DNA of 64,000 nt from Dermacentor variabilis. Its lineage: Eukaryota; Arthropoda; Arachnida; Ixodida; Ixodidae. Under the pieces are notes generated by a model. That model did not search any database and was not told the DNA's origin. It saw nothing but the letters and a program-made list of their open reading frames with translations. Numbering within the stretch: position 1 is the first letter of the stretch; every line of letters starts with the position of its first letter. Position numbers and translations under genes: made by a program. The DNA lies in contig NC_134572.1 of NCBI RefSeq assembly GCF_050947875.1, positions 128,820,105 to 128,884,104 of the forward strand, written 5' to 3'. Below, piece after piece: positions 12,623 through 23,200 of the stretch.

Positions 12623-13091
12623 TGTGGGGTCTCCACGTCTCACTGGAGTACCGACCACCGCAGTTTCGAGGTTAGCGTGCCATAGAGCCGCGTCAGCCAT
12701 CAGCCTCTAGCGCCTCTGCGCGCGAGCTCAGGCCACAAGAAGCTACCGAACGACGCACGCAAGAACACAGCATTGCCCTAAGTTAGCGGAAACCGTTTAT
12801 TGTATGAGGCGGCACCCGACACTTCACAAACGCCCGGTCCCGTGGAAGCGGGGTACCAAAGCGGTCCCGCACCAAGGGCGGAAAATACAGTCAGGGACGC
12901 CTGTAGCACGTCGCTGCGAAAGCACAGGCTCCAGCTTGGACACGTCGCTTGAAAAAGTCCCAGCGGCTATGCTACTTGCTCTCGCCATAACCAATGGGCA
13001 AACTCACGAGAGCTCGGGAAATCTCCTTCGGCTAGGGCCTGCGATAAGTGCGGCTAGGCACGACCTCGCGCGAGCACTAGGTAGGACCACA
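12623..13091 (-). repeat. Putative 3' LTR of minus-strand Ty3/gypsy element
   Basis: The 469-bp segment starts TGTGGGGTC and ends GGACCACA on the plus strand, giving a TGTGG...CCACA inverted terminus. It lies just beyond the end of the integrase frame, and the pol stop codon falls at the LTR edge. In the element's orientation it holds an AATAAA signal (plus-strand TTTATT near 12797). I found no matching 5' LTR near 15600, so the boundaries rest on termini and position only. Confidence 0.5.
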
Positions 13092-14519
13092 GGGAACCGG
13101 CGCGAGCTCATCGGACCGTGACGCAAAGGCCTTCAGGTCGGCGATATGGGCACCGCTGAGTATTCCCGAAGGGGAATCCTTCAGCAAGTACGCTAGCGGC
13201 GACCAAATTTTCTCTACTCGGTACGGACCAAGCCACTTAGGAGCGAGCGAGGCTGAGAACCCCTTGCTCGCGTCGTTATAGCGTGGTTGCGCTTCAGGAC
13301 TGGATCACCCACCTTAAATGAAAAATGGCGATGCTTCCCGTCGTACTGAGCCTTCTGATGGGCCCTGGCCGAAGTAAAACTCTGCGTTGCTCTACAGAGA
13401 GCCCGAGAAAGCCTGTCCCGAAGTGCTGAAGCGTAAAAAGAACAGTCTGCTGGCGCCTCCTCGTCCCCAAGCTGGCATTGAATGGCACTGGTCACCGGGT
13501 TTGCCAGCTCCGTTCCAAAATTGATGAAGGCGGGAGAGAAACCAGTCGAGTGATTCTCGGCGGTTCGGATTACGAACGCGACCTCACTCAAGTAGTCTGG
13601 CCAATCTTTTTGACTTACGGCAAAGGCCGCCAACATTGGTTTGAGGTTTCTATTGACCCTCTCCGTCAAATTGCACTGGGGATGGTAGGGCGACGTGGTG
13701 CAGTGAATTATTCCCAGGGACGGCAAGTAGCACCAAACACCCGAGCGGTGAAATAGGAGGCGTTGCCCGTAATCAGTTTTTCGGAAAGCCGATCCGACAA
13801 AAATCTTTCTGTAGCCTCTCCAGCACCGCTCACGCCGTCACTTTCCAAAGCGGAAGCAACTCCACCTACTTCGAAAAATTATCAACGACTACCATCATGT
13901 GCGTGAAACCCTGCTTACTCCTGGGGAAAGGTCCCATAAGATCGCAGGTGGCCACTTGCCACGGACGCTCACTGTCAATTGGTTTCATCAACCCGGGCGG
14001 CTTGCCACCCCTTGAGTTCACCGTTTGACAGGCATGGCAGGAACGGCAATAGCGAAAAATGTCACGCTTTATGCCAGGCCAGGTCACAGTTTGGCTTAGT
14101 TTCGCAAAAACTTTGGAGCCACTCATATGACCGGCCAAGGTTGGTCATGAAATGATCGCAACAGTACGCTTCTCAAACTCTTGAGGATAACCACCTTAAA
14201 CGGGTCCACAGCCTCGTCATTGGTGGCTATGTATTTCAGCAAGAGCCTATCATGATTCAGCAAATATGAATCTGCGGGGGACACAGCGACACACGCTGGT
14301 TCCGGCCGCCCTGCGCCCGTCGCACTGCAAGCAGCGTGTCGGCGCTTCGTCTTCCTGAGACCGTCGCTCACTCCGCGACAAAACGGATCAATTTGCTGCG
14401 CCTTCAGTAGCTCTTGCCTGCTTAATGCAATTCCGATTCTCCCAAATGGGAGTCTGCTCTCGTCACACCTGTAACCTGTAACACCTGGAGGTGTTACAGC
14501 CACTGCCCCATTGTCCACC
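13092..14519 (-). pseudogene. Ty3/gypsy integrase with upstream linker, degenerate
   Basis: On the minus strand, from about 14450, a linker frame carries SRQELLKAQQIDPFC. Then follow the H2C2 region (CRSCHACQTVNSRGGKPPG), the first core segment (WQVATCDLMGPFPRS, MMVVVDNFSK), and an open 170-codon frame with SPYHPQCNLTERVNRNLKP holding the catalytic glutamate. The C-terminal domain shows AQYDGKHRHFSFKVGDPVL. A closing DLKAF-like segment runs to the LTR edge. The middle of the core (13730-13865) is frameshifted. RT and RNase H are missing: the protease piece joins the linker directly at the hairpin near 14520. Related sequence occurs at 38857-45520. Confidence 0.8.
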
Positions 14520-14542
14520 AAGAGGTGGACAATGGGGCAGTG
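14476..14542. repeat. Two adjacent perfect hairpins at a deletion junction
   Basis: Positions 14476-14499 form 11-bp arms with a 2-nt loop (CTGTAACACCT / AGGTGTTACAG). Positions 14501-14542 form perfect 19-bp arms (CACTGCCCCATTGTCCACC and its reverse complement) with a 4-nt loop. They sit exactly where protease sequence meets the integrase linker, replacing about 1.5 kb or more of RT and RNase H. Confidence 0.85.
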
Positions 14543-14760
14543 GACAATGGGCTGAGGAACGGCTTTAGCAGCGTGAACGGCCCGTCACGAAAGCCGCCAT
14601 TTGCAATTACCACAACGATTCCTGTTTCAAGGAGAAAGTCCATTCCGAGAATCACAGGAACACTGAGCCCGGGGAGATGGACGAAGCACGCGCGTCTCAT
14701 TCGCTCTCCCTACCTGACAGTCAGCCTTATGGCGCCCGCCGAATGGGCCACGCCTTTCGC
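14543..14760 (-). pseudogene. Ty3/gypsy aspartic protease fragment
   Basis: The minus-strand frame contains HLPGLSVPVILGMDFLLETG, the second half of a retropepsin-like protease (the ILGMDFL flap and helix signature). The same segment occurs in the copy at 43874-44392 (HLPGLYVPVILGHDFPARTG). The active-site D-[ST]-G half is not visible here. It belongs to the same broken element as the integrase at 13092-14519. Confidence 0.75.
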
Positions 14761-14799
14761 AAGATTGAATGTCGCTCGGCAGTCCCGCAAGCGCACTGA

Positions 14800-15264
14800 C
14801 CCCCGTATTCAGAAATGCATCTTCACTTGAAGCTCATGCTTGACTAGATTTAAATCACGCCTGTCGTTAACGCGCCGAAGTGCCTCGTCTTTTCCTTGCA
14901 TGCCTCGTATTGGCTTGTTCTAACGGCAGCCCCGTAGCTTCCGGTAATACCTCTTACTATCAACACTTGTCGTTGCTGCGGCACTTTCAATGCACATATC
15001 TCAGACAGTTTCAGGCACGGAGGCTCCACATAAACGTGCCCGATGCAAACATTCACTTGGATAAACAGGGCCATCCTGAGGCCTACAGACACGTGTCCCT
15101 TGACTGTCATTCCATAATTCAGTTTTGCCGCATGTCGGCTTAAGGCAGAGCTCACGGCACTGCGCGCATTCCGGTGAGTATCCAACACTTTGAACCAGGC
15201 GTTCCTGATCCCTAGCTTAACCTGCTCCTTGTTTCGTGGGCGGACTACATACATTTGTGATCAC
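14800..15264. other. Unassigned segment inside gypsy remnant
   Basis: Between the protease fragment and the gag start lies about 460 bp with one open minus-strand frame (14850-15254) that does not resemble gag or any domain I know. Its left edge (TATTCAGAAATGCATCTTCACTTGAAG and following) reads like a dispersed repeat junction, so this is probably an insertion. Confidence 0.4.
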
Positions 15265-15560
15265 CACCACTCCTGTGGTAGCGGCAGCTGAGTGGCGGCG
15301 TGTCAACTACCGCTCTTCTCTTGCAGCTTAAGCCTTAACTCAAGAACCTTTTGTTCTTGCTCTAGCAGCCTGAGCTGCTGCTCTGTCATCTCTCGCGCAG
15401 CTACGCGTTCTTACTCTTGGTCACCGAGCATTTTATCGCACTTGCCTGCTCTACCCATTGTCTTAACCCTGCCTCTTTCATACCCAACTCTTGACCTAGA
15501 GTATACAATTTGCGGGTTTTCATGTCTCCTCTATGTGCGTGAGCGTTGGCGGCGTATGGT
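15265..15560 (-). pseudogene. Ty3/gypsy gag N-terminus fragment
   Basis: Reading the minus strand from about 15525, the translation includes a KLYTLGQELGMKEAGLRQWV-like SAP-type helix pair. It is followed by a coiled-coil with repeated LRLLEQEQKVLELRLKLQE. The complete element at 56439-61225 begins its gag the same way (RKPKLLELARELGLDV then a charged coiled coil). It is interrupted by a stop near 15410. Confidence 0.6.
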
Positions 15561-15732
15561 TTAAGCCAATTCTGGCAGGCTCGTCAAATGTGATAGAAAA
15601 CGGTTCATGGTCCCAGCGGCTCAACACACCGTGAGGACAGCGTGGATCACAGACATTGCATTTATCTCGATCAGGTTGTGGTCACATACGGCACATAGAC
15701 ACACAACAAAGCAATACATAGAACACTTGAAC

Positions 15733-15905
15733 ACTTGAGTTGGGCTGCTGAGCACGAGGTCGCGGGATCAAAACCCGGCCACGGTGGCCGCCTTTCGATC
15801 GGGGCGACATGCGAAAATACCCGTGTGTTTAGATTTAGGTGCACGTTAAAGAACCCCAGGTGGTCGAAATTTCCGGAGTCATCCACTACGGCGTGCCTTT
15901 AATTA
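15733..15905 (+). mobile_element. tRNA-derived SINE, truncated (tick Ruka-like)
   Basis: This matches the body of the two full-length copies at 32701 and 46073. It starts inside the tRNA-like head (GTTGGGCTGCTGAGCACGAG), keeps a box B-like GGATCAAAACC, then TTTAGATTTAGGTGCACGTT and AAGAACCCCAGGTGGTCGAA. It stops at the GGCGTGCCT segment, so both ends are missing. SINEs of this type are transcribed by RNA polymerase III and mobilised by LINE enzymes. Confidence 0.85.
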
Positions 15906-16536
15906 AGAAGACTCCGTCACCTTAGCCTAACCGTCAGTGTGTACGCGGTATAGTTCGCTATCCCACGTGTCCGTTTTCATTTGATAGCGGACTCTCACAT
16001 GCGCATCTCACGGCGGTGCACTCATGGTACGTAGACTGTACGGTTGCGTCTGCTGTCCACGCCCTGGCACCGGTAGGCACGGCTAACCCTTTGGGCGCTC
16101 GAGGGTCGTGGCAGTCGAAAAGCTAGGCTGACTTACGCCAGCGCAATTCTGCCGCGGGCAGTGCTGGCGGCTACTCGAGCTGAAGCGCTGTGTGGTTTGG
16201 CGGAGGACGTCACGCGGGACCGCAGGCACGGCCAACAGGGCGGACCGTCAGCCGCCGGAGTCGTTCCCTAGTCCCGATGATTCGTGGACGGCTGCCGCGT
16301 GACCGTTAACCGCTCCTGTTGAGCTGGCCCGGCTGTGTTCCAGGAACTGGCAGGCGCCAAGGGGGACCAGTAGCCGTCTCGATCATCCCCGCTGGAACAT
16401 GTTCCGCCAGGTCATCGCTGGTCCGAGCTCCTTCTCCCGAGGCGTCCGCCAATCGAATCTCGGCACGCGCTCACCTAGCGTGCCTCGCAGCCGCGCACCA
16501 CCCCGCACACTTCTTTTACTTCGTCGCACTGCTGCC
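15906..16536. other. Stretch without recognisable gene
   Basis: GC-rich sequence with overlapping short frames on the plus strand (16319-16714) and no known domain. It lies between a truncated SINE and the minisatellite element. Confidence 0.4.
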
Positions 16537-17541
16537 ACGCATTGTAATTATCGTAAGGTTCGTAACAGCACAACACAAGACAGGGACAAAAACACGACAC
16601 AGCGTTGAGAGTCAGCGCTGTGTCGTCGTTTTACAACGAAGCTTTATAGCTCTACCGTCCAAGGAAATTTTCGTGTCGTTGGCTTGGGCATACATGGGCC
16701 GATACCGGAGATAGTGCAATGCCGGTTCGACCCGCGGCGGAGGTGAAAGAGACGTTAAGCCCTCCCCGCACGTGGCCGGATCCCAAAGATAGTACAACAC
16801 CGGGCCGATCCGCGGCGGAGGTGAAGCAGACGTTAAGTACTCGCCATACGTCGGCTGATCCCGAATATAGTGCAATGCCGGGCCGACCCTCAGCGAAGGT
16901 GAAGCAGGCGTTAAGCACTTTTCATAAGGGAGCCAATCCCGAAGATAGTGCAATGCTGCGCTGATCCGCGGCGGAGGTGAAGCAGACGTTAGGCACTCCC
17001 CATACGTTGGCCGATCCCGAAGTTAGTGCAATACCAGACCGGCGAGTATCGCAGGTGCATTAAGCATTCCCCATACGTTGGCGGATGCCGAAGATAGTGC
17101 AATGCCGGAACGATCCGAGGCGGAGGATGAGGACGCATTAAGCACTCCCCGTACGTGGGCCGATCCCGAAAATAGTGCAATGCCGGACCGATCCACGGCG
17201 GAGGTGAAGCAGGCGTTAAACACTCCCCATACGTGGGCCGATCCCGAAGATAGTACGATGCCCGGCCGACCCGTGGCGGAGGTGAAGCAAGCGTTAAGCA
17301 CTCCCCATACGTGGGCCGATCCTGAAGATAGTGCAAAGCCGGGCCTATCCGCGGCGGAAGTGCAGTTTGCCATTAAGGGGCCCACATACACAGCTTCGCT
17401 GGTCATCCTTCTTCACAGAGTGGAAGGGCACTGAGATTTTTTTACGTTCCTTTTGTCCGTGTCTTGTGTTGCGCTGGTACGAACCTTACAATGAATCCTA
17501 ACCAACTGGCCCAGCTGACCGTCTTGACGCATTGTAATTAT
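16537..17541. mobile_element. Putative non-autonomous element carrying a minisatellite
   Basis: A 15-bp direct repeat ACGCATTGTAATTAT stands at 16537-16551 and 17527-17541. Just inside lie inverted ~38-bp arms, 16552-16590 (CGTAAGGTTCGTAACAGCAC onward) and 17451-17489 as its reverse complement with about four mismatches. Between them is a nine-unit 78-bp tandem array. Direct repeat outside, inverted repeat inside is the layout of a mobile insertion, but 37 bp separate the right arm from its direct repeat, so this is inference. I do not recognise the family. Confidence 0.5.
16690..17375. repeat. 78-bp minisatellite, about nine units
   Basis: The unit reads roughly GGGCCGATCCCGAAGATAGT then GCAATGCCGGGCCGATCC, GCGGCGGAGGTGAAGCAG and GCGTTAAGCACTCCCCATAC. 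Starts fall near 16696, 16772, 16852, 16930, 17008, 17083, 17158, 17236 and 17314. Because 78 is a multiple of three, several frames on both strands stay open over several units, giving 26-residue repeats such as ADPEDSAMPGRSAAEVKQAL. No start context or conserved domain supports translation. Confidence 0.9.
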
Positions 17542-17559
17542 TCTAGCCCACTCGTCACA

Positions 17560-18514
17560 CTTGTATCAATAAAATCAACTCTCTTTTTCTTGGCCTTTGT
17601 CCCGTTCGGTTGCGTAGTTGGGTCTTCTTGATGCCAGTCTCCATTTTTCTTGGTCGTGTGCATGAACTCGCTGTAGTATTGCGCCGGCGAGCTGGATGTG
17701 CGACCATCCTACCAAGTGCTCTTTCAGCCGTCCCTCTTGAAGGCTGTAGCCTATGTGCGTCAACGAGTCGGTCTCTGACCTGAGTGCGAAGAGAGGCCTC
17801 GTGTGTCTACCTAGTAATGGGAGCAACCCAATAGCGCCCGCGGATGTCTTCCTTTCATACGTGGCCAACAACATACGTCTGTAATACAGCGCAACATATT
17901 TCGCTTTGTCGTGTCAGAGGAGCAGGACGCAGGTAACTAGCTCCTCGGTCACCTGGTCCACGCCTAGCGCATGACGGAGTAGCGTGTGTGGTACTCGTTT
18001 TAATGCTTCCTCGAGGTCAGGCAACGCGAAGTCAAGCGGCGGCTGTTTATCCATGAGCAGCCTTGAGCGCACATTGCGTCGGTCGGTCTGCATGCTTTCA
18101 CGAAACCGCCTTGGCAAGGCATCAGTTTACCAAGGTGTCGGTAAGCGCCTGTCGAGGGCGCGCTCGAACCTTTTCATGATGTGTAGCACTAGGCAAGTCT
18201 GCCAGTAGTTGGTGCAGTCGCCTGGAGCTGCGTCACCGTTCCCAGGTATGCGCGGTTGTGCTTCGCTGCAAGTCGGTGCGCAGTTTCCTGCCTTCGACAT
18301 TGCGGTTTAAGGACATGGTGGCCCAAGAAGCTGGGCTCCTCATCCTGGTCTTCGGGAGTGCCGCCGCAATTTTGTCAGGCTTCATCAACTTGAGCGCGTC
18401 AGTGAACTCTTCAGCAGTGTTAAGTGGGTCGGTGTCGGTGACATGAGGGAATTGAGAGTGTGTCAAGTGTTTTACAGCAAATAAGTTTTTGCGCTTACAA
18501 GCACTTAAAAACAT
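17560..18514 (-). mobile_element. Degenerate LINE fragment(s), weak
   Basis: The minus strand shows pieces that look like a non-LTR reverse transcriptase: FERALDRRL preceded by LVLHIMKR near 18170 (fingers), DFALPDLEEALKRVP with GVDQVTEEL near 17960-18040 (pre-palm), and an upstream DPLNTAEEFTDALKLMKP frame at 18233-18514. Their order is not that of one intact RT, and stops separate them. The segment 17575-17874 is open but unrecognised. I am fairly sure this is transposon debris, not which clade. Confidence 0.4.
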
Positions 18515-18929
18515 TTTTTTTGCCTGTGTTCGTGGTTTTCTGAAACGAAGTGTCTGAAGCTACGTCGGACGTACGCCCGAACAATTCAGTTTCTCGTACA
18601 AAGATACGGCGTAATGCGGGATCCATAAGGCGAACGCTGTGCGCCAATCGGAGTCGGCTAATCTTATCCCTACCTTTGGAGTGCAGTGGTCAAAATATGC
18701 ACACGGCCGCTTATCATACACGCATACCAATCTGTCAGCTAGACACAGCCACAAACACGAGGGAGGAGCACGTGATGTAGCGCACTTCGACAGCAATCAG
18801 CGCTAGCACGGCGCACGACTCGCTGTTCTAACGGAACGCACGTTTAGAATTGTTTCCAAATGCTAAATACGCTAAAGGACAACATCCTCATTTATGATCT
18901 TAGTAAAGCGCACGCCTCCCGTGGTACCT

Positions 18930-19150
18930 TAGCGTTTATGGTGCGCTGCTAATTACGAGATCGCGGGAATAAATCCCAGAAGCAGCGGCGGGATTTCGAT
19001 GGAGGCGAAATGCAAAAACGCCCTTGTCCTGTGCATTGGGAGCACGTTGCATTGGGAGCACGTCAAAATTAGTTCGGGGTACCACACTACGGCGTTCCTC
19101 GTAATCATTTCGTGGTTTTGGCACATAAGACTCCAGGATTAAATTCGTAA
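18930..19150 (+). mobile_element. tRNA-derived SINE, diverged copy
   Basis: It keeps the SINE outline: GGTGCGCTGCTAATTACGAG, a decayed box B (GGGAATAAATCCC), GGGATTTCGATGGAGGCGAA, CACACTACGGCGTTCCTCGT and GTGGTTTTGGCACATAAGAC. It differs from the full-length copies at many sites and carries an internal 17-bp duplication (GCATTGGGAGCACGT twice near 19036-19065). It is older than the copies at 32701 and 46073, or belongs to a different subfamily. Confidence 0.7.
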
Positions 19151-19379
19151 ACTACACAAGAATGGTCGTTACAAACACCAGAATCAGCAAAATAAAGAAC
19201 ATGTGGTGAAGGCCTTATAATTATGAGCCAATAGTTAATATATCAACTCAATAAACCATCAGTAATAATCAGCGGTACCCGTAAAGAAAGCTGGAGGGAG
19301 ACATATAGCGTACTTTTAGTAACAGCCTCTCGGGAAAAAAAAAACAAGCTACCTTGACAAGTTTCTGTTTTCACTTTCA

Positions 19380-20060
19380 CTTTGACTTTATTTCCTTAAA
19401 GACCCCTCTTCTTGGTATTACATAGGGTGTGAGTTACAAAGAATATAAGAAACAAAGAATATCAAGATGTTACTAGGCATAATTTGAGTCAATTTCTTCT
19501 ATGAAAGCAGATGAGCTAGGCATAGAAACGATGTTGTGCGCAAGGCCATTACAGTCTTTGGCTGCTCGAGGGAAAAAAAGAAGATGCAAAAGTGATAGTG
19601 CGCGCGTGTGGACTAGACACGTTTAAGGAATGTCCTATGCGATGGGATACGCGTGATGGTGGCAAGACATATGGTGCACTATTGAGTACGCTGTGGTAGA
19701 AATTGTGAAATAATGATAAGGTGGCAATTAAACGGCGGTGGGAAAGGGTTTGTATGCCAGATTCTGCTTTTAATGAAGTTACGCTGACATCGCATACGAA
19801 AAAGCGGAGTGATTGAACCGGATGGCCCGATTCTGAAATGCCTCAAGGGCGGTAATGAGGCAAGTCTGGCGAGGGCTCCAAATGGCTGATGCGTATTCTA
19901 GTTTGGGACGTATTAGTATCGTATAAGTTAATAGTTTCACATGCTGAGGTGCGTCGTTTTTCGCGCAATTGCGGGAAATGTTAGGGGCGATATTCAGGCA
20001 AGGTTGGAGGTGTGAGTTTTAATTTGCAGTTAAATGAGAGAGTTGCTGTAGCGACTACAA
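19380..20060 (-). mobile_element. LINE fragment, C-terminal part of RT ORF
   Basis: Translating the minus strand from about 19990 gives NISRNCAKNDAPQHVKLLTY, IRPKLEYASAIWSP, LITALEAFQNRAIRF and NHSAFSYAMSA. This is the thumb and post-RT region found in many arthropod LINEs (R-P-K-L-E-Y-A-S-x-I-W-S-P then a QNRAxRF helix). Two or more stops are present. Neither the RT palm nor a 3' tail is present. Confidence 0.7.
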
Positions 20061-20261
20061 CACACTGTTCGCCCATGTCAAGTTCGATTTCAACCCAGAG
20101 TGTTCCGACGTAGGAAGTGTGTTTTTGCAGAAAAAGCCTACCGTGCAGCGTTGCTTCAGGCGTATGTGCATTTTACCCTATCCTAGGCTGTTCATAAACC
20201 GGTAATCTAGTGCCTTAGGGAGGTTTGGATTAGCCTGTATCTAGAAACTCCACACGCAAAA

Positions 20262-21200
20262 CATAGGGAATCAATTAGGCGCAAACTTGCACTGCCTGCA
20301 TTCACGCACACACCCACACATGCATACACTCAAGGACACCCCCATGACGGCGCTCACTGCCAACGGTGTATTTAGCAAATGGAACCCATATTCATACAGG
20401 GATACACATGCGCAGTGATGAAGATCAAAGCCAAAATAAATAAAGAACAAGCAATTACCGCAATAAATCCTTGCATACAGAAAGGCACATTGCGTCGATA
20501 ACAACGATATGGATGGTTCGCTCACGCACTGATCCTTATCTATTTCGATCAAAATTTCCTAATGTCACATGTGCCGATAGTTTCAGAGAACCTGTGCATC
20601 AGAAAATTGTCGTCCACACCTAAACGATGCAACTTACGCAACGAGATCCGCGTACTTGTCCTCTTCTTTCTTTATTTTTCAGCGCATAGTCCCTGAACCG
20701 GTGATTTAAACTTCTCTGTGTTTACCCGACGTAAATTCTTTCTCAGGGTAATGGGTAATTCAATGTAATTTAATACTCTGAGGAGCACTTGACGAAGGTC
20801 GTCTCGAGTTCCCTTTTTTATGTCATCCGCGCTTTCTGCAATTGCATATGCGCGAGCACTGTTTCCTGGGTTTCTCGGGTGCCGAAAAAACTAGACCCAC
20901 TCCACGCCTTACTGTGACCTTTAGATCGTCGAAGAGCCTACGGACATAAGGCCCAACTTGTGGCTTGGTCTTTGAAGGTTCCCAAGCTGCTCTGTCCCTT
21001 TGTGTTCCAGGATCCAGCTAATTCATTAGCTTCTGGGCAAGCGTATCTACAGGCGACATAGGGAAGCCTGCCGCAATCGACAGCCTTAGATAATTGGTAA
21101 AGCGACTGCGTATCTGGGGCAGGCATCTCTTCAGTGTATGCGTGTTCGGGTGTGTGCGTAAATGCGGGAGTGCAAATGTGCGCCTAATTGATTCCCTATG
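20262..21200. repeat. Segment bounded by ~71-bp inverted repeats
   Basis: 20262-20332 starts CATAGGGAATCAATTAGGCG. The reverse complement of 21129-21200 starts with the same 20 bases and stays alignable for about 71 bp with roughly ten mismatches (shared ACGCACACACCC and GCATACACT). The 800 bp inside hold no recognisable transposase. It could be a non-autonomous DNA transposon with long terminal inverted repeats, or an inverted duplication. I see no target-site duplication. Confidence 0.7.
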
Positions 21201-21257
21201 ACGAGTTACCAACTAGCCGAAGAGCAAGTTTCACATGGAAAACAATGTCTTTGAAAC

Positions 21258-21573
21258 ATCATCATCATCAGCCTGGTTACGCCCACTGCAGGGCAAAGGC
21301 CTCTCCCATACTTTTCCAACAACCCCGGTCATGTACTAATTGTGGCCATGCCGTCCCTGCAAACTTCTTAATCTCATCCGCCCACCTAACTTTCTGCCGC
21401 CCCCTGCTACGCTTCCCTTCCCTTGGGATCCAGTCCGTAACCCTTAATGACCATCGGTTATCTTCCCTCCTCATTACATGTCCTGCCCATGCCCATTTCT
21501 TTTTCTTGATTTCAACTAAGATGTCATTAACTCGCGTTTGTTCCCTCACCCAATCTGCTCTTTGAAACGACAC
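21258..21573 (-). mobile_element. RTE-type LINE, 3' end
   Basis: The minus-strand frame reads WAWAGHVMRREDNRW, WIPREGKRSRGRQKVRWADE and KKFAGTAWPQLVHDR, the conserved C-terminus of RTE-clade reverse transcriptases. It ends at a short ATC/TGA tract (plus-strand CATCATCATCATCAG near 21258), which is how RTE elements terminate. The copy is 5'-truncated, the usual fate of LINE insertions, and the remaining frame has no stop over 98 codons, so it may be fairly recent. Confidence 0.85.
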
Positions 21574-22002
21574 CCAACAATCCGTTGCCTGCAGATGTTA
21601 TGTGTGGAGAGAATGGTTTTCTTTAGAGTTTCGCACCTGGTGCACGTAGAAAAAACCAATGGAAACGGCGAGCTGATCTTTAGTGAAAAAATCATGCAGA
21701 TCCAAACTACTGAGGCAATCAATGTAAACGAAGCTTTCTGTGCTATTTGATTTAATTGACGATAATTAGCGCAGCTGTTGACGGCGTACGTTTAATTTCT
21801 TCAACCTTCTGTACAACACAAGAGTGGTTAGTTGTTAAACGTTACCTTGCGTGCAGCACTGCTGTTTGTCTGTGTAGAACACAAAACACAAAGGGAGAGG
21901 TGTTTGCTAGAGGCGTTGTTGCGCTCCATATTTCATAACCTCTGAGAGAATTGAGCATTGTCATTACATTGCATTCTGACAGAAACATTAAACTTTAATT
22001 TG
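21574..22002. other. Stretch without recognisable gene
   Basis: Short open frames only (21538-21750, 21756-21938), no domain, no repeat recognised. Confidence 0.4.
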
Positions 22003-22200
22003 ATTATGGGATTGTACGTGCCAAAACCACAATTGGATTATGAGGCAGGCCGTAGCGGCAGTCCAGATTAATTCTGACACCAACAAATCAACGTGCACGA
22101 GCGTTTTTTATTTCGCCCCCGTCGAAATGCGGCTGTCTCGGTCAAACCCGCGACCTCGAGCAATGCCGCAAGGCTATTGCGGCGGGTACAGAAGTGTTGA
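22003..22200 (-). mobile_element. tRNA-derived SINE, antisense diverged copy
   Basis: Read on the minus strand it gives the SINE body in order: GACCGAGACAGCCGCATTTC, GGGGGCGAAATAAAAAACGC, CGTAGTGG-equivalent sequence (GCCGCTACGGCCTGCCTCAT) and GTGGTTTTGGCACGTACAAT. Part of the mid-body is deleted and the tRNA-like head is only partly preserved. Confidence 0.75.
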
Positions 22201-22784
22201 TTTGACGTGCGACCGCTTCCGTTGTGTCGCATAAACCCTGCGGTGCGCTTTAATTAATGCTGCCCTGCTTCTTTCTGCATGCCCTGCGGAAGTTGTCCGA
22301 CAGACATATTTACATGGTTTATTTTTTCAGAAATAGCAGTGACGCACCAGTCCGTACCATGAACTTAAGTTTATCCAGCGTTTCCTTGCCTTCTCACGTC
22401 ACCTTTTCCCAATCTCCCCCCCCCCCCCACCTTTCCTTGTATTTCTATGGGAATTGCCGTAGCAGAATGGCAAGGCTCTTGTTTCCTCATTTCGCGACTG
22501 CGTCGATTCTACCCATTATCTGCCGTTTCTCTCCATCCTCTCTTCCATTCTATCTAGCTTCCATCCGGACTTGCGCGTTGGTAGAAAGGCAAGTGCTTGC
22601 GGGGGGTCACGGATAATGACGGCTGTCAAGAGGCTAAAGTGGCGACGACCTGGGAGCTCCAGAGGGCATTATGCACATTCGACGCAGTGCGGTCCAAAGC
22701 ACTTTCCCGCGTCTCTTTTCTGCTCTGCCCCGCTCCGTCCGTGTGTATACATGCTCTGAACCACCCCCGACGCGGTGTGCCGGA

Positions 22785-22808
22785 CAGCAGCAGCAGCAGC
22801 AGCAGCAG
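22785..22808. repeat. (CAG)8 microsatellite
   Basis: Eight perfect CAG units. Several frames on both strands read through it, but none shows a conserved domain, so I treat it as non-coding. Confidence 0.9.
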
Positions 22809-22844
22809 TGGGAAACTCGAAGAAAAACGCAAAGAAAGCTGCGC

Positions 22845-23200
22845 TTTAAAGGGCCCCTCACCAGGTCGGGCCATCTTGAGCTGACAATAGCAGACCACAT
22901 AATGCACCCTGAAGATCGTGCTTGCAAACTATCACATCGCTACGCGCCGTGGAAAGGTCTGAAATTTCAATCCGAACGCCGTTTTCTCTTGCCCTTAGGC
23001 GCCCGCGCTCCAAGCCGGACGGTAACGTACTCTTGTCCCTGTGCCTACGTACTGGTGTCCGCAATCTGACGTCACTCATCGAGCTACATGACTTCGAGAA
23101 CTGTTCAAGGCAACATCCGCTGTTTGTGTGATCTGTTGCTTGAATTGACGAGTTGAAGTTTAGAGAAATAATAAAACACACAAACGGAATGTCCGCGTTT
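22845..23200 (+). repeat. Possible dispersed tick repeat (low confidence)
   Basis: The run from TTTAAAGGGCCCCTCACCAG through GATCTGTTGCTTGAATTGAC to ATAATAAAACACACAAACGG resembles a non-coding repeat I recall as common in tick sequence. I see only one copy here, so the call rests on memory. No protein domain is present. Confidence 0.35.

Noticed and set aside
16690..17375. Reading the minisatellite as a repeat protein gene
   Set aside because: Openness follows from a unit length divisible by three and occurs on both strands; no start, splice or domain evidence.
22634..22927. Poly-glutamine/serine/leucine frames over the CAG tract
   Set aside because: Several overlapping frames on both strands are open over the repeat, none with a domain.
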